DNA from: Burkholderia sp. BCC0322
GTDB taxonomy: Bacteria > Pseudomonadota > Gammaproteobacteria > Burkholderiales > Burkholderiaceae
Direction: 5' to 3'
Length of the DNA stretch: 64,000 nucleotides
Assembly (NCBI RefSeq): GCF_902833045.1
Contig: NZ_CADFDU010000009.1
Span: forward strand, 1 to 64,000
Shown: in pieces, positions 21,492 to 34,384 of the stretch
How the letters are laid out: every line of letters starts with the position of its first letter
Position numbering within the stretch: the first letter of the stretch is position 1
Position numbers and translations under genes: made by a program
The notes under the pieces: generated by a model
What the model was told of the DNA's origin: nothing
Databases searched by the model: none
Seen by the model: the letters and a program-made list of their open reading frames with translations, nothing else

Positions 21492-21640
21492 CGTTGTCCT
21501 CGCGCGGCGGGCGTGCCGCGTTGGGCTTCATTCTAGCCGCTGATTCGCATCGAACGCACGCGTGCGGACATCGCGCATGCATCGCCATGCTGCGTTGCGA
21601 TGGCACGTTTCTCGCTCCATTCATTCACGCAAGAAAGAGA

Positions 21641-21669
21641 TTGATTTGGTCATTTTGATCGTCTAAAAC
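21641..21669 (+). promoter_or_regulatory. Candidate promoter of the pyrimidine-degradation operon
   Basis: TTGATT (21641-21646), 17-base spacer, TAAAAC (21664-21669): 4/6 matches to each sigma-70 hexamer. The -10 overlaps the left arm of the operator palindrome. Confidence 0.5.
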
Positions 21670-21693
21670 CTGTCCAATCGGACAGGATTAGAC
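21661..21693. promoter_or_regulatory. Large palindromic operator of the pyrimidine operon
   Basis: Core CCTGTCC-AATC-GGACAGG (21669-21686) is perfect with 7-bp arms. Flanking GTCTA (21661-21665) and TAGAC (21689-21693) extend the symmetry to 33 bases with one extra base on the left. It overlaps the candidate -10 and start site, the right place for repression by the RutR-like protein encoded divergently. Confidence 0.7.
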
Positions 21694-21846
21694 GAGCGGC
21701 GGAAACCTTTCGGCCCGATTCGCCGGACGTTCCTCGCGAACGACCGGGGCATGCACCGCGCTTGGGCGGCGTTGCCCCGAAACAGGCATGACACGCACCG
21801 GCACGGACCGGCTGGCGGCATCACCGACCCCACAGGAGCGATACGA

Positions 21847-23127
21847 ATGAACGCGGTATCGGAAACAGTGAAGCGGGCAGCTTTCGACACGTCGATCAAG
21901 GTCGACGGCAAGCGGTTGTGGGACAGCCTGATGGAAGTCGCGAAGATCGGGGCGACGCCGAAGGGCGGCGTGTGCCGTCTCGCGCTGACCGATCTCGACA
22001 AGGCCGGCCGCGACCTGATCGTCAGCTGGGCAAAGGCCGCCGGCTGCACGGTGACGGTCGATACGATGGGCAACGTATTCATGCGCCGCGCGGGCCGCGC
22101 GGCCGATGCGGCGCCGGTCGTCACGGGCTCGCACGCGGATTCGCAGCCGACGGGCGGCCGCTTCGACGGCATCTACGGCGTGCTCGGCGGCCTCGAGGTG
22201 ATTCGCAGTCTCAACGATCACGGCATCGAGACCGAGCATCCGGTCGAGGTCGTGATCTGGACCAATGAGGAAGGCTCGCGCTTCGCGCCCGCGATGGTTG
22301 CGTCGGGTGTGTTCGCGGGCGTGTTCTCGCTCGAATACGGGTTGTCGCGCAAGGATGTGGACGGCAAGACGATCGGCGAGGAACTGGCGCGCATCGGCTA
22401 CGCGGGTGACGTGCCGTGCGGCGGACGCAAGCTGCACGCGGCATTCGAACTGCATATCGAGCAGGGGCCGATTCTCGAAGCGGAATGCAAGACGATCGGC
22501 GTCGTGACCGACGCGCAGGGGCAGCGGTGGTACGAGATCACGTTCACCGGCCAGGAAGCGCACGCGGGGCCGACGCCGATGCCGCGTCGCCGCGATGCGC
22601 TGCTCGGCGCGTCGCGCGTGGTCGATCTCGTCAACCGGATCGGCCTCGATCATGCGCCGTTCGGCTGCGCGACGGTCGGCATGATGCAGGTCTACCCGAA
22701 CTCGCGCAACGTGATTCCGGGGCGCGTGTTCTTCACCGTCGATTTCCGTCATCCGGACGATGCGGTGCTCGCGAAGATGGATGCCGCGTTGCGCGACGGT
22801 GTGGCGCGCATCGCAGCCGACATCGGGCTCGAGACCGACCTCGAGCAGATCTTCTATTACAAGCCGGTCGCGTTCGATCCTGCCTGTGTGGAAGCCGTGC
22901 GCAGTGCGGCCGACCGCTTCGGTTTCTCGCATCGCGACATCGTGTCGGGCGCCGGCCACGATGCGTGCTACCTCGCGCAGGTCGCACCGACGTCGATGGT
23001 GTTCGTGCCGTGCATCGACGGCATCAGCCACAACGAGATCGAGGACGCGACGCCCGCCTGGATCGAGGCCGGCGCGAACGTGCTGCTGCACGCGATGCTG
23101 TCGCGCGCATGCGAGCCGGTTTCATGA
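21847..23127 (+). CDS. Zn-dependent hydantoinase/carbamoylase-family amidase (beta-ureidopropionase)
   Basis: 426 aa, M20-type metallopeptidase fold. Metal ligands are visible in TGSHADSQPTGGRFDG, the catalytic/metal pair in IWTNEEGSRF, FELHIEQGPILE and, near the end, SGAGHDACYLAQVAPT and SHNEIED. Such enzymes hydrolyse N-carbamoyl amino acids. Here the last step of reductive pyrimidine breakdown is expected: N-carbamoyl-beta-alanine (or beta-aminoisobutyrate) to the amino acid, ammonia and CO2. ATG at 21847 is chosen because protein-like sequence begins there. First gene of the operon. Confidence 0.9.
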   Translation: MNAVSETVKRAAFDTSIKVDGKRLWDSLMEVAKIGATPKGGVCRLALTDLDKAGRDLIVSWAKAAGCTVTVDTMGNVFMRRAGRAADAAPVVTGSHADSQPTGGRFDGIYGVLGGLEVIRSLNDHGIETEHPVEVVIWTNEEGSRFAPAMVASGVFAGVFSLEYGLSRKDVDGKTIGEELARIGYAGDVPCGGRKLHAAFELHIEQGPILEAECKTIGVVTDAQGQRWYEITFTGQEAHAGPTPMPRRRDALLGASRVVDLVNRIGLDHAPFGCATVGMMQVYPNSRNVIPGRVFFTVDFRHPDDAVLAKMDAALRDGVARIAADIGLETDLEQIFYYKPVAFDPACVEAVRSAADRFGFSHRDIVSGAGHDACYLAQVAPTSMVFVPCIDGISHNEIEDATPAWIEAGANVLLHAMLSRACEPVS

Positions 23128-23254
23128 CACGGAGACCGTAGCAGCCGGCAGGCTGCGCATCGCCTGACCGTAGCAATCCCAAGAACGACCGCCCCGACTG
23201 TGCGTTCGCAGCCGGCGGGGACGGCTTTGTCTCCACCCAGTCGAAGGAATGCGT

Positions 23255-24592
23255 ATGACCACCAAGCCAACCGGCGATATCGCCGCGCATCGCCTGTCGT
23301 CCACGCAACTGTCGTGCGAATTCGCCGATATCGCGCCGCTGCTCGATCCGACGGCCGCCGCGGCCGCCGCCAGCCGCTGCCACTACTGCTACGACGCGCC
23401 GTGCGTGCAGGCCTGCCCGACCCGGATCGACATCCCGAGCTTCATCCGCAAGATCGGCAACGGCAACCTGAAGGGCGCCGCGACCGACATCCTGTCGGCG
23501 AATCCGCTCGGCGGGATGTGCGCCCGCGTGTGTCCGACCGAGATCCTGTGCGAAGGCGCATGCGTGCGCAATCACCAGGATGCGCAGCCCGTCGCGATCG
23601 GCGCGCTGCAGCGGCATGCGACCGACTGGGCGATGGAGACCGGTGCGGTGCGCTTCACGCGTGCGCCCGACACGGGCCGCCATGTCGCGGTGGTCGGCGC
23701 GGGGCCGGCCGGGCTCGCATGCGCGCACCGGCTCGCGCTCGCCGGGCACCGCGTCACGCTGTTCGACGCGCGCCCGAAGGCCGGCGGCCTCAACGAATAC
23801 GGGATCGCCGCATACAAGACCGTCGACGCGTTCGCGCAGCGCGAAGTCGAGTGGCTGCTGTCGGTGGGCGGGATCGCGTTGAAAACCGGCGTCGCGCTGG
23901 GGCGCGACATCGCGCTCGACGCGCTGCGCGAGCAGCACGACGCGGTGTTTCTCGCGATGGGCCTCGGCGGCGTGCGTGCGCTTTCGATCGACGGCGAGCA
24001 ACTGGCCGGCGTGATGAACGCGGTCGACTTCATCGAGCAGGTGCGGCAGGCCGACGCGCTGGAGCACGTGCCGGTCGGGCGGCGCGTCGTCGTGATCGGC
24101 GGCGGCAATACGGCCATCGACGCGGCGGTGCAGAGCCGCAAGCTTGGCGCCGAACGCGTGACGATGGCGTACCGGCGCGGCGTGGACGCGATGAGCGCGA
24201 CATGGGCCGAGCGCGAGTTCGCGCAGAAGAGCGGCGTCACGCTCGTCACGCACGCGAAGCCGGTGCGCATGACGGGTGTGGACGGGCAGGTGACGGGTGT
24301 CGAATTCGAGTCGGCGTCGGGCGAGCGCTTCACCGTCGATGCGGACATGGTGCTGAAGGCGATCGGCCAGACGCTGACACCGGACGGCGTCGACGCCGCG
24401 CTGCTGACGGCGGACGGTGCCCGCATCGCAGTGGACGCGGACGGGCGCACCGCATGGCCCGACGTATGGGCCGGCGGCGACTGCGCGGCGACGGGCGGCA
24501 TCGACCTCACGGTGCAGGCCGTGCAGGACGGCAAGCGCGCGGCCGCGTCGATCGACGCAACGCTTGCGCAGCGCGCCGCGAAGGCCGCGTGA
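23255..24592 (+). CDS. preT: NAD(P)-dependent dihydropyrimidine dehydrogenase, subunit PreT
   Basis: 445 aa flavoprotein subunit. N-terminal iron-sulfur domain with CHYCYDAPCVQACPTRIDIP and CARVCPTEILCEGACV; FAD site VVGAGPAGLACAHRLALAGH; NAD(P) site VVIGGGNTAIDAAVQSRKLGA; final VWAGGDCAATGG. It takes electrons from NAD(P)H to PreA for reduction of uracil or thymine to the 5,6-dihydro form. ATG at 23255 has AGGA 7 bases upstream; one at 23249 is less well placed. Confidence 0.93.
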   Translation: MTTKPTGDIAAHRLSSTQLSCEFADIAPLLDPTAAAAAASRCHYCYDAPCVQACPTRIDIPSFIRKIGNGNLKGAATDILSANPLGGMCARVCPTEILCEGACVRNHQDAQPVAIGALQRHATDWAMETGAVRFTRAPDTGRHVAVVGAGPAGLACAHRLALAGHRVTLFDARPKAGGLNEYGIAAYKTVDAFAQREVEWLLSVGGIALKTGVALGRDIALDALREQHDAVFLAMGLGGVRALSIDGEQLAGVMNAVDFIEQVRQADALEHVPVGRRVVVIGGGNTAIDAAVQSRKLGAERVTMAYRRGVDAMSATWAEREFAQKSGVTLVTHAKPVRMTGVDGQVTGVEFESASGERFTVDADMVLKAIGQTLTPDGVDAALLTADGARIAVDADGRTAWPDVWAGGDCAATGGIDLTVQAVQDGKRAAASIDATLAQRAAKAA

Positions 24593-24656
24593 CCGCACAA
24601 CGCGCGTCATACGCCACGAGCACAACGTACACGACCCCACTCTCACGGAGCCGACC

Positions 24657-25970
24657 ATGGCCGACCTTCGCTGCACCATCGCGGGCATCACTTCGCCGAA
24701 TCCCTTCTGGCTCGCGTCCGCACCGCCGACCGACAAGGCCTACAACGTGAACCGCGCGTTCGAGGCGGGCTGGGGCGGGGTCGTCTGGAAGACGCTCGGG
24801 CTCGATCCGCACGTCGTCAACGTCAGTTCGCGTTATGGCGCCGTGCAGTGGAACGGCCAGCGCATCGCGGGGCTGAACAACATCGAGCTGATCACCGACC
24901 GTCCGCTCGACGTGAACCTGAGAGAGATCGCGCAGGTGAAGCGCGACTGGCCGGATCGCGCGCTGATCGTGTCGCTGATGGTGCCGTGCAACGAGCGCGA
25001 CTGGAAATGGATCCTGCCGCTCGTCGAGGATACGGGCGCCGACGCGGTCGAGCTGAACTTCGGCTGTCCGCACGGGATGAGCGAGCGCGGGATGGGCGCG
25101 GCGGTCGGACAGGTACCCGAATATGTGGAGATGGTCACGCGCTGGGTGAAGGAAGGCACGAAGCTGCCGTGCCTCGTGAAGCTCACGCCGAACATCAGCG
25201 ACATCCGGATGGGGTCGCGCGCCGCATATAAGGGCGGCGCGGACGGCGTGTCGCTGATCAACACGATCAACTCGATCGTCGCGGTCGACCTCGATCACAT
25301 GGCGCCGATGCCGATGGTTGACGGCAAGGGCACGCACGGCGGCTATTGCGGCCCGGCGGTCAAGCCGATCGCGTTGAACATGGTCGCGGAGATCGCGCGC
25401 GATCCGGAAACGCCGAACCTGCCGATCTCGGGCATTGGCGGCATCTCGACCTGGCGCGACGCGGCCGAGTTCATGGTGCTCGGCGCCGGTAGCGTGCAGG
25501 TATGCACCGCCGCGATGCACTACGGCTTCCGGATCGTGTCGGACCTGGCCGACGGGCTGTCGAACTGGATGGACGAGAAGGGCTACGCGACGCTCGACGA
25601 CATCCGCGGCCGCGCGGTGCCGAACGTGACCGACTGGAAATACCTGAACCTGAAGTACGACATCAAGGCGCGCATCGACCAGGATCGCTGCATCCAGTGC
25701 GGGCTGTGCCATATTGCGTGCGAGGACACCTCGCACCAGGCGATCACGGCGACGAAGGACGGCGTGCGGCACTTCGAGGTGGTCGATTCGGAATGCGTCG
25801 GGTGCAATCTTTGCATGCATGTGTGTCCGGTCGAGCAATGCATCACGATGGAGCGTGTCGATTCGGGCGACTACGCGAACTGGACTACGCACCCGAACAA
25901 CCCGGCGAGCGCGGACGCGGGTGCGGGCACGGCGGCGGCACCCGAGAAGCACGCGAAGCAGGCTGCCTGA
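24657..25970 (+). CDS. preA: NAD(P)-dependent dihydropyrimidine dehydrogenase, subunit PreA
   Basis: 437 aa. FMN-binding dihydroorotate dehydrogenase-like barrel: SPNPFWLASAPPTDKAYNV at the N-terminus, ELNFGCPHGMSERGMGAAVGQ, VKLTPNISDI, and the phosphate site GIGGISTWRDAAEFMVLGA. Two C-terminal 4Fe-4S motifs, CIQCGLCHIACED and CVGCNLCMHVCPVEQC. The active-site Cys is probably in the NFGCPHG loop. It carries out pyrimidine ring reduction with PreT. Directly downstream of preT. Confidence 0.94.
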   Translation: MADLRCTIAGITSPNPFWLASAPPTDKAYNVNRAFEAGWGGVVWKTLGLDPHVVNVSSRYGAVQWNGQRIAGLNNIELITDRPLDVNLREIAQVKRDWPDRALIVSLMVPCNERDWKWILPLVEDTGADAVELNFGCPHGMSERGMGAAVGQVPEYVEMVTRWVKEGTKLPCLVKLTPNISDIRMGSRAAYKGGADGVSLINTINSIVAVDLDHMAPMPMVDGKGTHGGYCGPAVKPIALNMVAEIARDPETPNLPISGIGGISTWRDAAEFMVLGAGSVQVCTAAMHYGFRIVSDLADGLSNWMDEKGYATLDDIRGRAVPNVTDWKYLNLKYDIKARIDQDRCIQCGLCHIACEDTSHQAITATKDGVRHFEVVDSECVGCNLCMHVCPVEQCITMERVDSGDYANWTTHPNNPASADAGAGTAAAPEKHAKQAA

Positions 25971-26072
25971 CCGGCGTCCGGCGGCGCGGGCCATTCCGCA
26001 CCGCCGCTTTGGGTTCCACCCGGGCCGGCATCGCATGATGCCGGCGCCGACGTTTTTCGTGGAGTGCGTTCG

Positions 26073-29104
<3,032 letters not shown>

Positions 29105-29514
29105 GCGGAACGTGTCGCGGGGCGTGTTCGTTCGCGCGCCGCGCCCCGCGCGCGTTTGGACGTCCCGTTGCGCTCACGCCGACGGCCGGCCGGCGCGGGA
29201 CGGCTTGTCACGCAGGTGGCGGCCGTTCCCCGCTTCCGCATCTTCTTCGCATCCTGTCCGTCCGGTCAATATATGGCACGGCTTGTGCTTTATCCCCTCG
29301 GGTTTATCCGCGAAACGGTCCGAATGCTGACTGACCGGTCAAGTTCGGAGCGCACGCGCACTTGAAGCAGGCGGCGCGCCCGAATCTGGGGCAGCGGCCG
29401 ACCGCGGAGATCCGGGCCCGGCGCGCGGCATCGGGATATCGACAAGAGCAACGATCGGAAGGCGGGGTCAAGAGCATGCATATAGAAAAACTGAAAAAAT
29501 TGTCAAGGAGTGCG
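29105..29514. other. Intergenic region before tsx
   Basis: 410 bases with no coding sequence. It contains two copies of CCGGTCAA (29262-29269 and 29335-29342), 73 bases apart. The second lies inside the perfect palindrome TGACCGGTCA (29332-29341). Possible operator sites for the nucleoside operon. Confidence 0.5.
29332..29341. promoter_or_regulatory. Palindrome TGACCGGTCA upstream of tsx
   Basis: Perfect 10-bp palindrome about 175 bases before the tsx start; its right half CCGGTCAA recurs at 29262-29269. Candidate operator. Short, so chance cannot be excluded. Confidence 0.35.
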
Positions 29515-30474
29515 ATGAAAGAGATGAATGCGGCGGTGCGCACGGGCGCCATGCTGCTTGCGCTGTCGGTGGGGATGCCGGCGGCCGCGATCGCGCAGGA
29601 GGCGGGCACCGTCGCGCAGGCGGGTGCGACGCAGCTTGCCGAGAGCGGCACGGTCACGCCGAACGCGCCGCCGGCACCCGCGCCGTCGCCGTATCTGTCG
29701 AGCTGGTTTCACCAGAGCCTCGGCGTGATCGGGTCGAAGGACATCCGCTTCGGGCCGCACACGACCAACGACGTGTACCTCGAATACGAATACTTCGGCC
29801 GCAAGGGGCCGTTCGACCTGTACGGCTATGTCGACCTGCCGCGCGCGTTCGGCGTCGGCAACGGCTACGACTCGGGCTATACGAACAAGGGCTCGCCGCT
29901 GTTCAGCGAGCAGGAGCCGCGCGTGTCGATCGACGATCTCGTCGGCCGGCATCTCGGATTCGGGCCGTTCAAGGAATGGTATGTCGCGTTCGACTGGATC
30001 TACGACCAGGGGCACAACACGGCCGGGCGGCAGAACACGCTGTATGCGGGCCTCGGCACCGACATCGATACGCATACGAAGCTGATGCTGTCCGCGAACC
30101 TGTACCTGCGCCGGCAATGGGAGAACTACGGCGCGGCCAACCAGAACACGTGGGACGGCTATCGCGCGCAGATGAAATACATCTACCCGATCGGCACGTT
30201 TCACGGCGGCAACCTGACCTACGTCGGGTTCTTCAACTACGACTTCGGTTCGAAACTGCGCGAGGAGACGGGCGGCCATGCGCGCACCGACACCGCGTTC
30301 GTGTCGACCAACGTGCTGATCTATTCGTTCAAGCACTGGCGCTTCTGGACCGCGGCCCGCTATTTCCACAACGGCGGCCAGTGGGGCGGCACCGAGCTGA
30401 ACTTCGGCGACGGGCCGTTCCAGAACCGGTCGACCGGCTGGGGCTATTACGCGAGCGTCGGCTATCAGTTCTGA
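29515..30474 (+). CDS. tsx: Tsx-like nucleoside-specific outer-membrane channel
   Basis: 319 aa. Signal peptide of about 27 residues (MKEMNAAVRTGAMLLALSVGMPAAAIAQ). The mature part is aromatic-rich beta-strand sequence with the Tsx-type pieces SSWFHQSLGVIGSKDIRFGPH, DVYLEYEYFGRKGPFDLYGY and a C-terminal phenylalanine (YYASVGYQF) as in outer-membrane barrels. ATG at 29515 has AAGGAG 4 bases upstream; an upstream ATG at 29476 is unlikely because it would bury the signal peptide. First gene of a nucleoside uptake and salvage operon. Confidence 0.9.
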   Translation: MKEMNAAVRTGAMLLALSVGMPAAAIAQEAGTVAQAGATQLAESGTVTPNAPPAPAPSPYLSSWFHQSLGVIGSKDIRFGPHTTNDVYLEYEYFGRKGPFDLYGYVDLPRAFGVGNGYDSGYTNKGSPLFSEQEPRVSIDDLVGRHLGFGPFKEWYVAFDWIYDQGHNTAGRQNTLYAGLGTDIDTHTKLMLSANLYLRRQWENYGAANQNTWDGYRAQMKYIYPIGTFHGGNLTYVGFFNYDFGSKLREETGGHARTDTAFVSTNVLIYSFKHWRFWTAARYFHNGGQWGGTELNFGDGPFQNRSTGWGYYASVGYQF

Positions 30475-30492
30475 CGGGCTCGCAACACGATC

Positions 30493-31566
30493 ATGAATCT
30501 CACACGAACGAGGCAAGCAATGTGGAAGGGGAAAGTAGCGAAGTGGGCGGCCATCGTCGCGCTGGCCGCGACGATGACGGGCGGCGCGCACGCGGCCGGC
30601 GAACGCGCGCATCCGCCGCGCGCGATCAAGGTGCTGATCGTCACGATGTTCGGGCCGGAAGGCAAGGCATGGCTCGACCGGATCGGCCCGGTGCGGAAGA
30701 TCGCGGTGCCGGGCCTGTCGCCCGACTACCCGGCCGTCAGTTGCACGCGCAACGACGTTTGCGTGCTGACGACCGGCATGGGCCACGCGAACGCGGCCGC
30801 GTCGATGGCGGCGCTGGTCTATTCGCGCCGGTTCGACCTGCGCAAGACCTACTTCGTCGTGACCGGCATCGCCGGCATCGATCCGGCGCAGGGCACGCTC
30901 GGCTCGGCCGCGTGGGCGCGCTACCTGGTCGACTTCGGGATCCAGTGGGAGCTGGATGCGCGCGAAATTCCGGCCGGCTGGAAGTCGGGCTATCTCGGCA
31001 TCAACACGAAGAACGGGGACGAGAAGCCGCCGCTCGATTACCGCACCGAGGTGTTCCGGTTGAACGAGGCACTCCTCGACAAGGCCGTCGCGCTGTCGCG
31101 CGACGTGACGTTGCACGACAGCAAGGAGGCGGCCGCGTATCGCGCGAAGTATCCGGATGCGCCCGCGAACCGGCCGCCGACCGTGATCCAGTGCGATACG
31201 CTCGCGGGCGACACGTGGTTCTCGGGCACGAAGCTCGGCGAGCGCGCCAGGGAATGGACGCGCCTGCTGACCGACGGCAAGGGGGTGTACTGCACGACGC
31301 AGCAGGAAGACAATGCGACGTTCGAAGTGATCAAGCGGGCGGCCGCGGCAGGGCTGGCCGATACGCAGCGCGTGGCCGTGCTGCGCTCGGGCTCGGACTT
31401 CGACCGGCCGCCGCCGGGCGGCTCGGACGTCGACAACCTGCTCGATTACCAGAGCCAGGGCGGGTTCGTACCGGCGCTCGACAATCTGTACCTCGCCGGT
31501 TCGCCGCTCGTGAACGCGATCGTGAAGGACTGGGCGCACTGGAAGGACGGCGTACCGGCCGAGTAA
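30493..31566 (+). CDS. NUP-family ('purine nucleoside permease') periplasmic protein
   Basis: 357 aa from the ATG at 30493 (a second ATG at 30520 is possible). A signal peptide (GKVAKWAAIVALAATMTGGAHA) is followed by a soluble mature domain with no further membrane segment. Motifs include VLIVTMFGPEGKAWL, VCVLTTGMGHANAAASMAALVYS and FVVTGIAGIDPAQGTLGSAAWAR, which resemble the nucleoside phosphorylase (PNP/MTAP) fold, as does LRSGSDFDRPPPG. Though named permease after a yeast relative, it cannot itself span the membrane here. It sits between an outer-membrane channel and an inner-membrane carrier; binding or cleaving nucleosides in the periplasm is the likely job. Confidence 0.85.
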   Translation: MNLTRTRQAMWKGKVAKWAAIVALAATMTGGAHAAGERAHPPRAIKVLIVTMFGPEGKAWLDRIGPVRKIAVPGLSPDYPAVSCTRNDVCVLTTGMGHANAAASMAALVYSRRFDLRKTYFVVTGIAGIDPAQGTLGSAAWARYLVDFGIQWELDAREIPAGWKSGYLGINTKNGDEKPPLDYRTEVFRLNEALLDKAVALSRDVTLHDSKEAAAYRAKYPDAPANRPPTVIQCDTLAGDTWFSGTKLGERAREWTRLLTDGKGVYCTTQQEDNATFEVIKRAAAAGLADTQRVAVLRSGSDFDRPPPGGSDVDNLLDYQSQGGFVPALDNLYLAGSPLVNAIVKDWAHWKDGVPAE

Positions 31567-31644
31567 CGGCCGCCGTCGGCAGGACACGGGCGCGCATCGG
31601 GCGCGCTCCGGCATTTCAATAACATCGAGAGAAAGGAGCACAAG

Positions 31645-32919
31645 GTGGAAATTCTGCGCAGTCTCCTGGGTATGCTGTGCCTGCTGCTGGTGGCCTACCT
31701 GCTGTCGAACAACCGGCGCGCGGTGAGCGGCCGGACCATGATCGCCGCGCTGTGCACGCAGCTGGCGATCGGCGCGCTGGTGCTGTTCGTGCCGTCGGGC
31801 CGCACGGCGCTGGCGGCGGCCGCGAACGGCGTCAATCGCGTGCTCGACATGGGCAATCACGGCATCGCATTCGTGTTTGGCGGGCTGGTCGACAGCCGGA
31901 TGTTCCAGTTGTTCGGCGACGGCGGGTTCGTGTTCGGCCTGCGCGTACTGCCGATGATCATCTTCGTGACCGCGCTGATCGCGGTGCTGTACTACATCGG
32001 CGTGATGAAGTGGATCGTCGCGATCCTCGGCGCGGCGCTCGCGAAATTGCTCGGCGTGAGCCGCATCGAGGCGTGCTCGGCGGTGGCGACGATTTTTCTC
32101 GGGCAGAGCGAAATGCCCGCGCTCGTGAAGCCGTTCGTGCGGAACATGACGAGCGCCGAGATCTTCACGGTGATGGCGAGCGGCATGGCGTCGGTCGCGG
32201 GGTCGGTGCTGGTCGGCTACGCCGGCCTTGGCGTGAGGATGGAATACCTGCTCGCCGCGTCGTTCATGGCGGTGCCGGGCGGGCTGCTGTTCGGCAAGCT
32301 GCTGTACCCGACGGTCGAGCCGAGCCGCGTCGTGGTCGACGGGCTCGACTTCGACGACAAGCGGGCCGCCAACGTGATCGAGGCGGCGGCGTCCGGCGCG
32401 TCGGTCGGGCTGCGAATCGCGATCAACGTCGGCGCGATGCTGATCGCGTTCGTGGGGCTGATCGCATTGATGAACCTCATCGTCGGCGGCGTGGCCGCGT
32501 TCGCGGGCTTTCCGCAGATCACGCTGGTGGGTATCATCGGCCACCTGTTCGCGCCGCTCGCGTGGATCATCGGCGTGCCGTGGCACGACGCGGCGCTGGC
32601 CGGCAACTTCATCGGCGAGAAACTGATCTTCAACGAGTTCGTCGCGTATGGCGACCTGTCGCCGTACCTGAAGGGCGGCGCGCACGTCGCGGCGGCCGGC
32701 CTGCAGGTGCTCGACCCGAAGACGCTTGCGATCGTGTCGTTCGCGCTGTGCGGTTTCGCGAATTTCTCGTCGATTGCGATTCTCGCGGGCGGCTTCAGCG
32801 CGGTCGCGCCCGAGCGCCGCTCGGAAGTCGCGCGGCACGGCCTGCGCGCATTGACGGCCGCGACGCTGTCGAACCTGATGAGCGCCGCGATCGCCGGCCT
32901 GTTCTTTTCCCTGCATTGA
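31645..32919 (+). CDS. Concentrative nucleoside transporter (NupC/CNT family)
   Basis: 424 aa with about ten hydrophobic segments. CNT-family motifs: [45 protein letters not shown] (the conserved QSE substrate/cation site) and [16 protein letters not shown] with [11 protein letters not shown]. It imports nucleosides with protons or sodium ions. GAAAGGAG precedes the start, which is annotated as the GTG at 31645. Third gene of the nucleoside operon. Confidence 0.93.
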   Translation: MEILRSLLGMLCLLLVAYLLSNNRRAVSGRTMIAALCTQLAIGALVLFVPSGRTALAAAANGVNRVLDMGNHGIAFVFGGLVDSRMFQLFGDGGFVFGLRVLPMIIFVTALIAVLYYIGVMKWIVAILGAALAKLLGVSRIEACSAVATIFLGQSEMPALVKPFVRNMTSAEIFTVMASGMASVAGSVLVGYAGLGVRMEYLLAASFMAVPGGLLFGKLLYPTVEPSRVVVDGLDFDDKRAANVIEAAASGASVGLRIAINVGAMLIAFVGLIALMNLIVGGVAAFAGFPQITLVGIIGHLFAPLAWIIGVPWHDAALAGNFIGEKLIFNEFVAYGDLSPYLKGGAHVAAAGLQVLDPKTLAIVSFALCGFANFSSIAILAGGFSAVAPERRSEVARHGLRALTAATLSNLMSAAIAGLFFSLH

Positions 32920-32957
32920 GCCCGCAGCGGCCATCGACCGATCGAGGAGAGGCAACG

Positions 32958-34274
32958 ATGTTCTTACCGCAGGAATTCATTCGCCAGAAGCGCGACCGGC
33001 AGCCGCTCGATCGCGACGAGATTGCCGCGTTCGTGCGCGGCGTGACCGACGGCAGCGTGACCGAGGGCCAGGTGGCCGCGTTCGCGATGGCCGTGTTCTT
33101 CAACGACCTGAGCACCGACGAGCGCGTCGCGCTGACGCTCGCGCAGCGCGACTCGGGCGACGTGCTCGACTGGCACACGCTCGATCTCGACGGACCGGTG
33201 ATCGACAAGCATTCGACCGGCGGCGTCGGCGATGTCGTGTCGCTGATGCTCGGGCCGATGGTGGCCGCGTGCGGCGGCTACGTGCCGATGATCTCGGGCC
33301 GCGGGCTCGGCCATACCGGCGGCACGCTCGACAAGCTGAGCGCGATTCCCGGCTACGACGTGACGCCCGATACGGACGCGTTTCGCCGCACGGTGCGCGA
33401 CGTCGGCGTCGCGATCATCGGGCAGACCGCGCGGCTGGCGCCGGCGGACATGCGCATCTATGCGATTCGCGACGTGACGGCGACCGTCGAGTCGGTCGCG
33501 ATGATCACCGCGTCGATCCTGTCGAAGAAGCTCGCGGCCGGACTCGACGGGCTCGTGATGGACGTCAAGGTCGGCTCGGGCGCATTCATGCCGACCGCCG
33601 AGCAGTCGGCGGAACTGGCCCGCAGCATCGTCGACGTCGGCAACGGCGCCGGCATGAAGACGACGGCGATCCTCACCGACATGAACCAGTCGCTCGCGCC
33701 GTGCGCGGGCAATGCACTCGAGGTGGTGTGCGCGATCGACTACCTGACGGGCAAGTCGCGTCCGGTGCGCCTGCATGACGTCACGATGGCGCTTTCGGCG
33801 GAGCTGCTGGTCACCGGTGGGCTGGCGCGCGACGTCGCGGACGCGCGCGCGAAGTTGCAGCACGCGCTCGATACGGGTGCGGCGGCGGAACGCTTCGCGA
33901 GGATGGTCACGGCGCTCGGCGGCCCTGCGGACCTGCTCGATGCGCCCGCACGTCATCTCGCGCGGGCGGAGGTGATCGTGCCGGTGCCGTCGCGCACGAG
34001 CGGCGTGGTGCAGCGGGTCGATTGCCGCGCGCTCGGGCTGGCGGTCGTCGCGCTCGGCGGCGGCCGCACGCGCGCGGCGGATGCGATCGACTACAGTGTC
34101 GGCCTGACGGCGCTCGCGGAAATCGGGCAGCGTGTCGAAGCCGGCCAGCCGCTCGGTTACGTGCATGCTCGCGACGCTGCCGCCGCGGCGCACGCGGTGG
34201 ACACGATCCAGCGCAGCTACGTGCTGGGCGAGACGGGCGACGCGCCGCCGACCATTTATCAGCGGATCGACTGA
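32958..34274 (+). CDS. deoA: Thymidine phosphorylase
   Basis: 438 aa. Family signature [22 protein letters not shown], phosphate-binding KHSTGGVGD, and [24 protein letters not shown]. It splits thymidine or deoxyuridine with phosphate to free base and deoxyribose 1-phosphate; released thymine or uracil can enter the reductive degradation operon upstream. ATG at 32958 follows GAGGAGAGG and is 38 bases after the transporter gene. Confidence 0.95.
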   Translation: MFLPQEFIRQKRDRQPLDRDEIAAFVRGVTDGSVTEGQVAAFAMAVFFNDLSTDERVALTLAQRDSGDVLDWHTLDLDGPVIDKHSTGGVGDVVSLMLGPMVAACGGYVPMISGRGLGHTGGTLDKLSAIPGYDVTPDTDAFRRTVRDVGVAIIGQTARLAPADMRIYAIRDVTATVESVAMITASILSKKLAAGLDGLVMDVKVGSGAFMPTAEQSAELARSIVDVGNGAGMKTTAILTDMNQSLAPCAGNALEVVCAIDYLTGKSRPVRLHDVTMALSAELLVTGGLARDVADARAKLQHALDTGAAAERFARMVTALGGPADLLDAPARHLARAEVIVPVPSRTSGVVQRVDCRALGLAVVALGGGRTRAADAIDYSVGLTALAEIGQRVEAGQPLGYVHARDAAAAAHAVDTIQRSYVLGETGDAPPTIYQRID

Positions 34275-34384
34275 CCGATCTCACGGTGCGGACAACAGCG
34301 GCCCGCTTCACGTCACGCGAGTATCGTGATGGCTGGGTGCGGCCGCGCTCATACATCCCGGCACACAATCGGAGGCACGACGAG

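Noticed and set aside
29503-32955. 1150-codon open frame opposite the nucleoside operon
   Set aside because: Runs antisense across several real genes; base-composition artefact.
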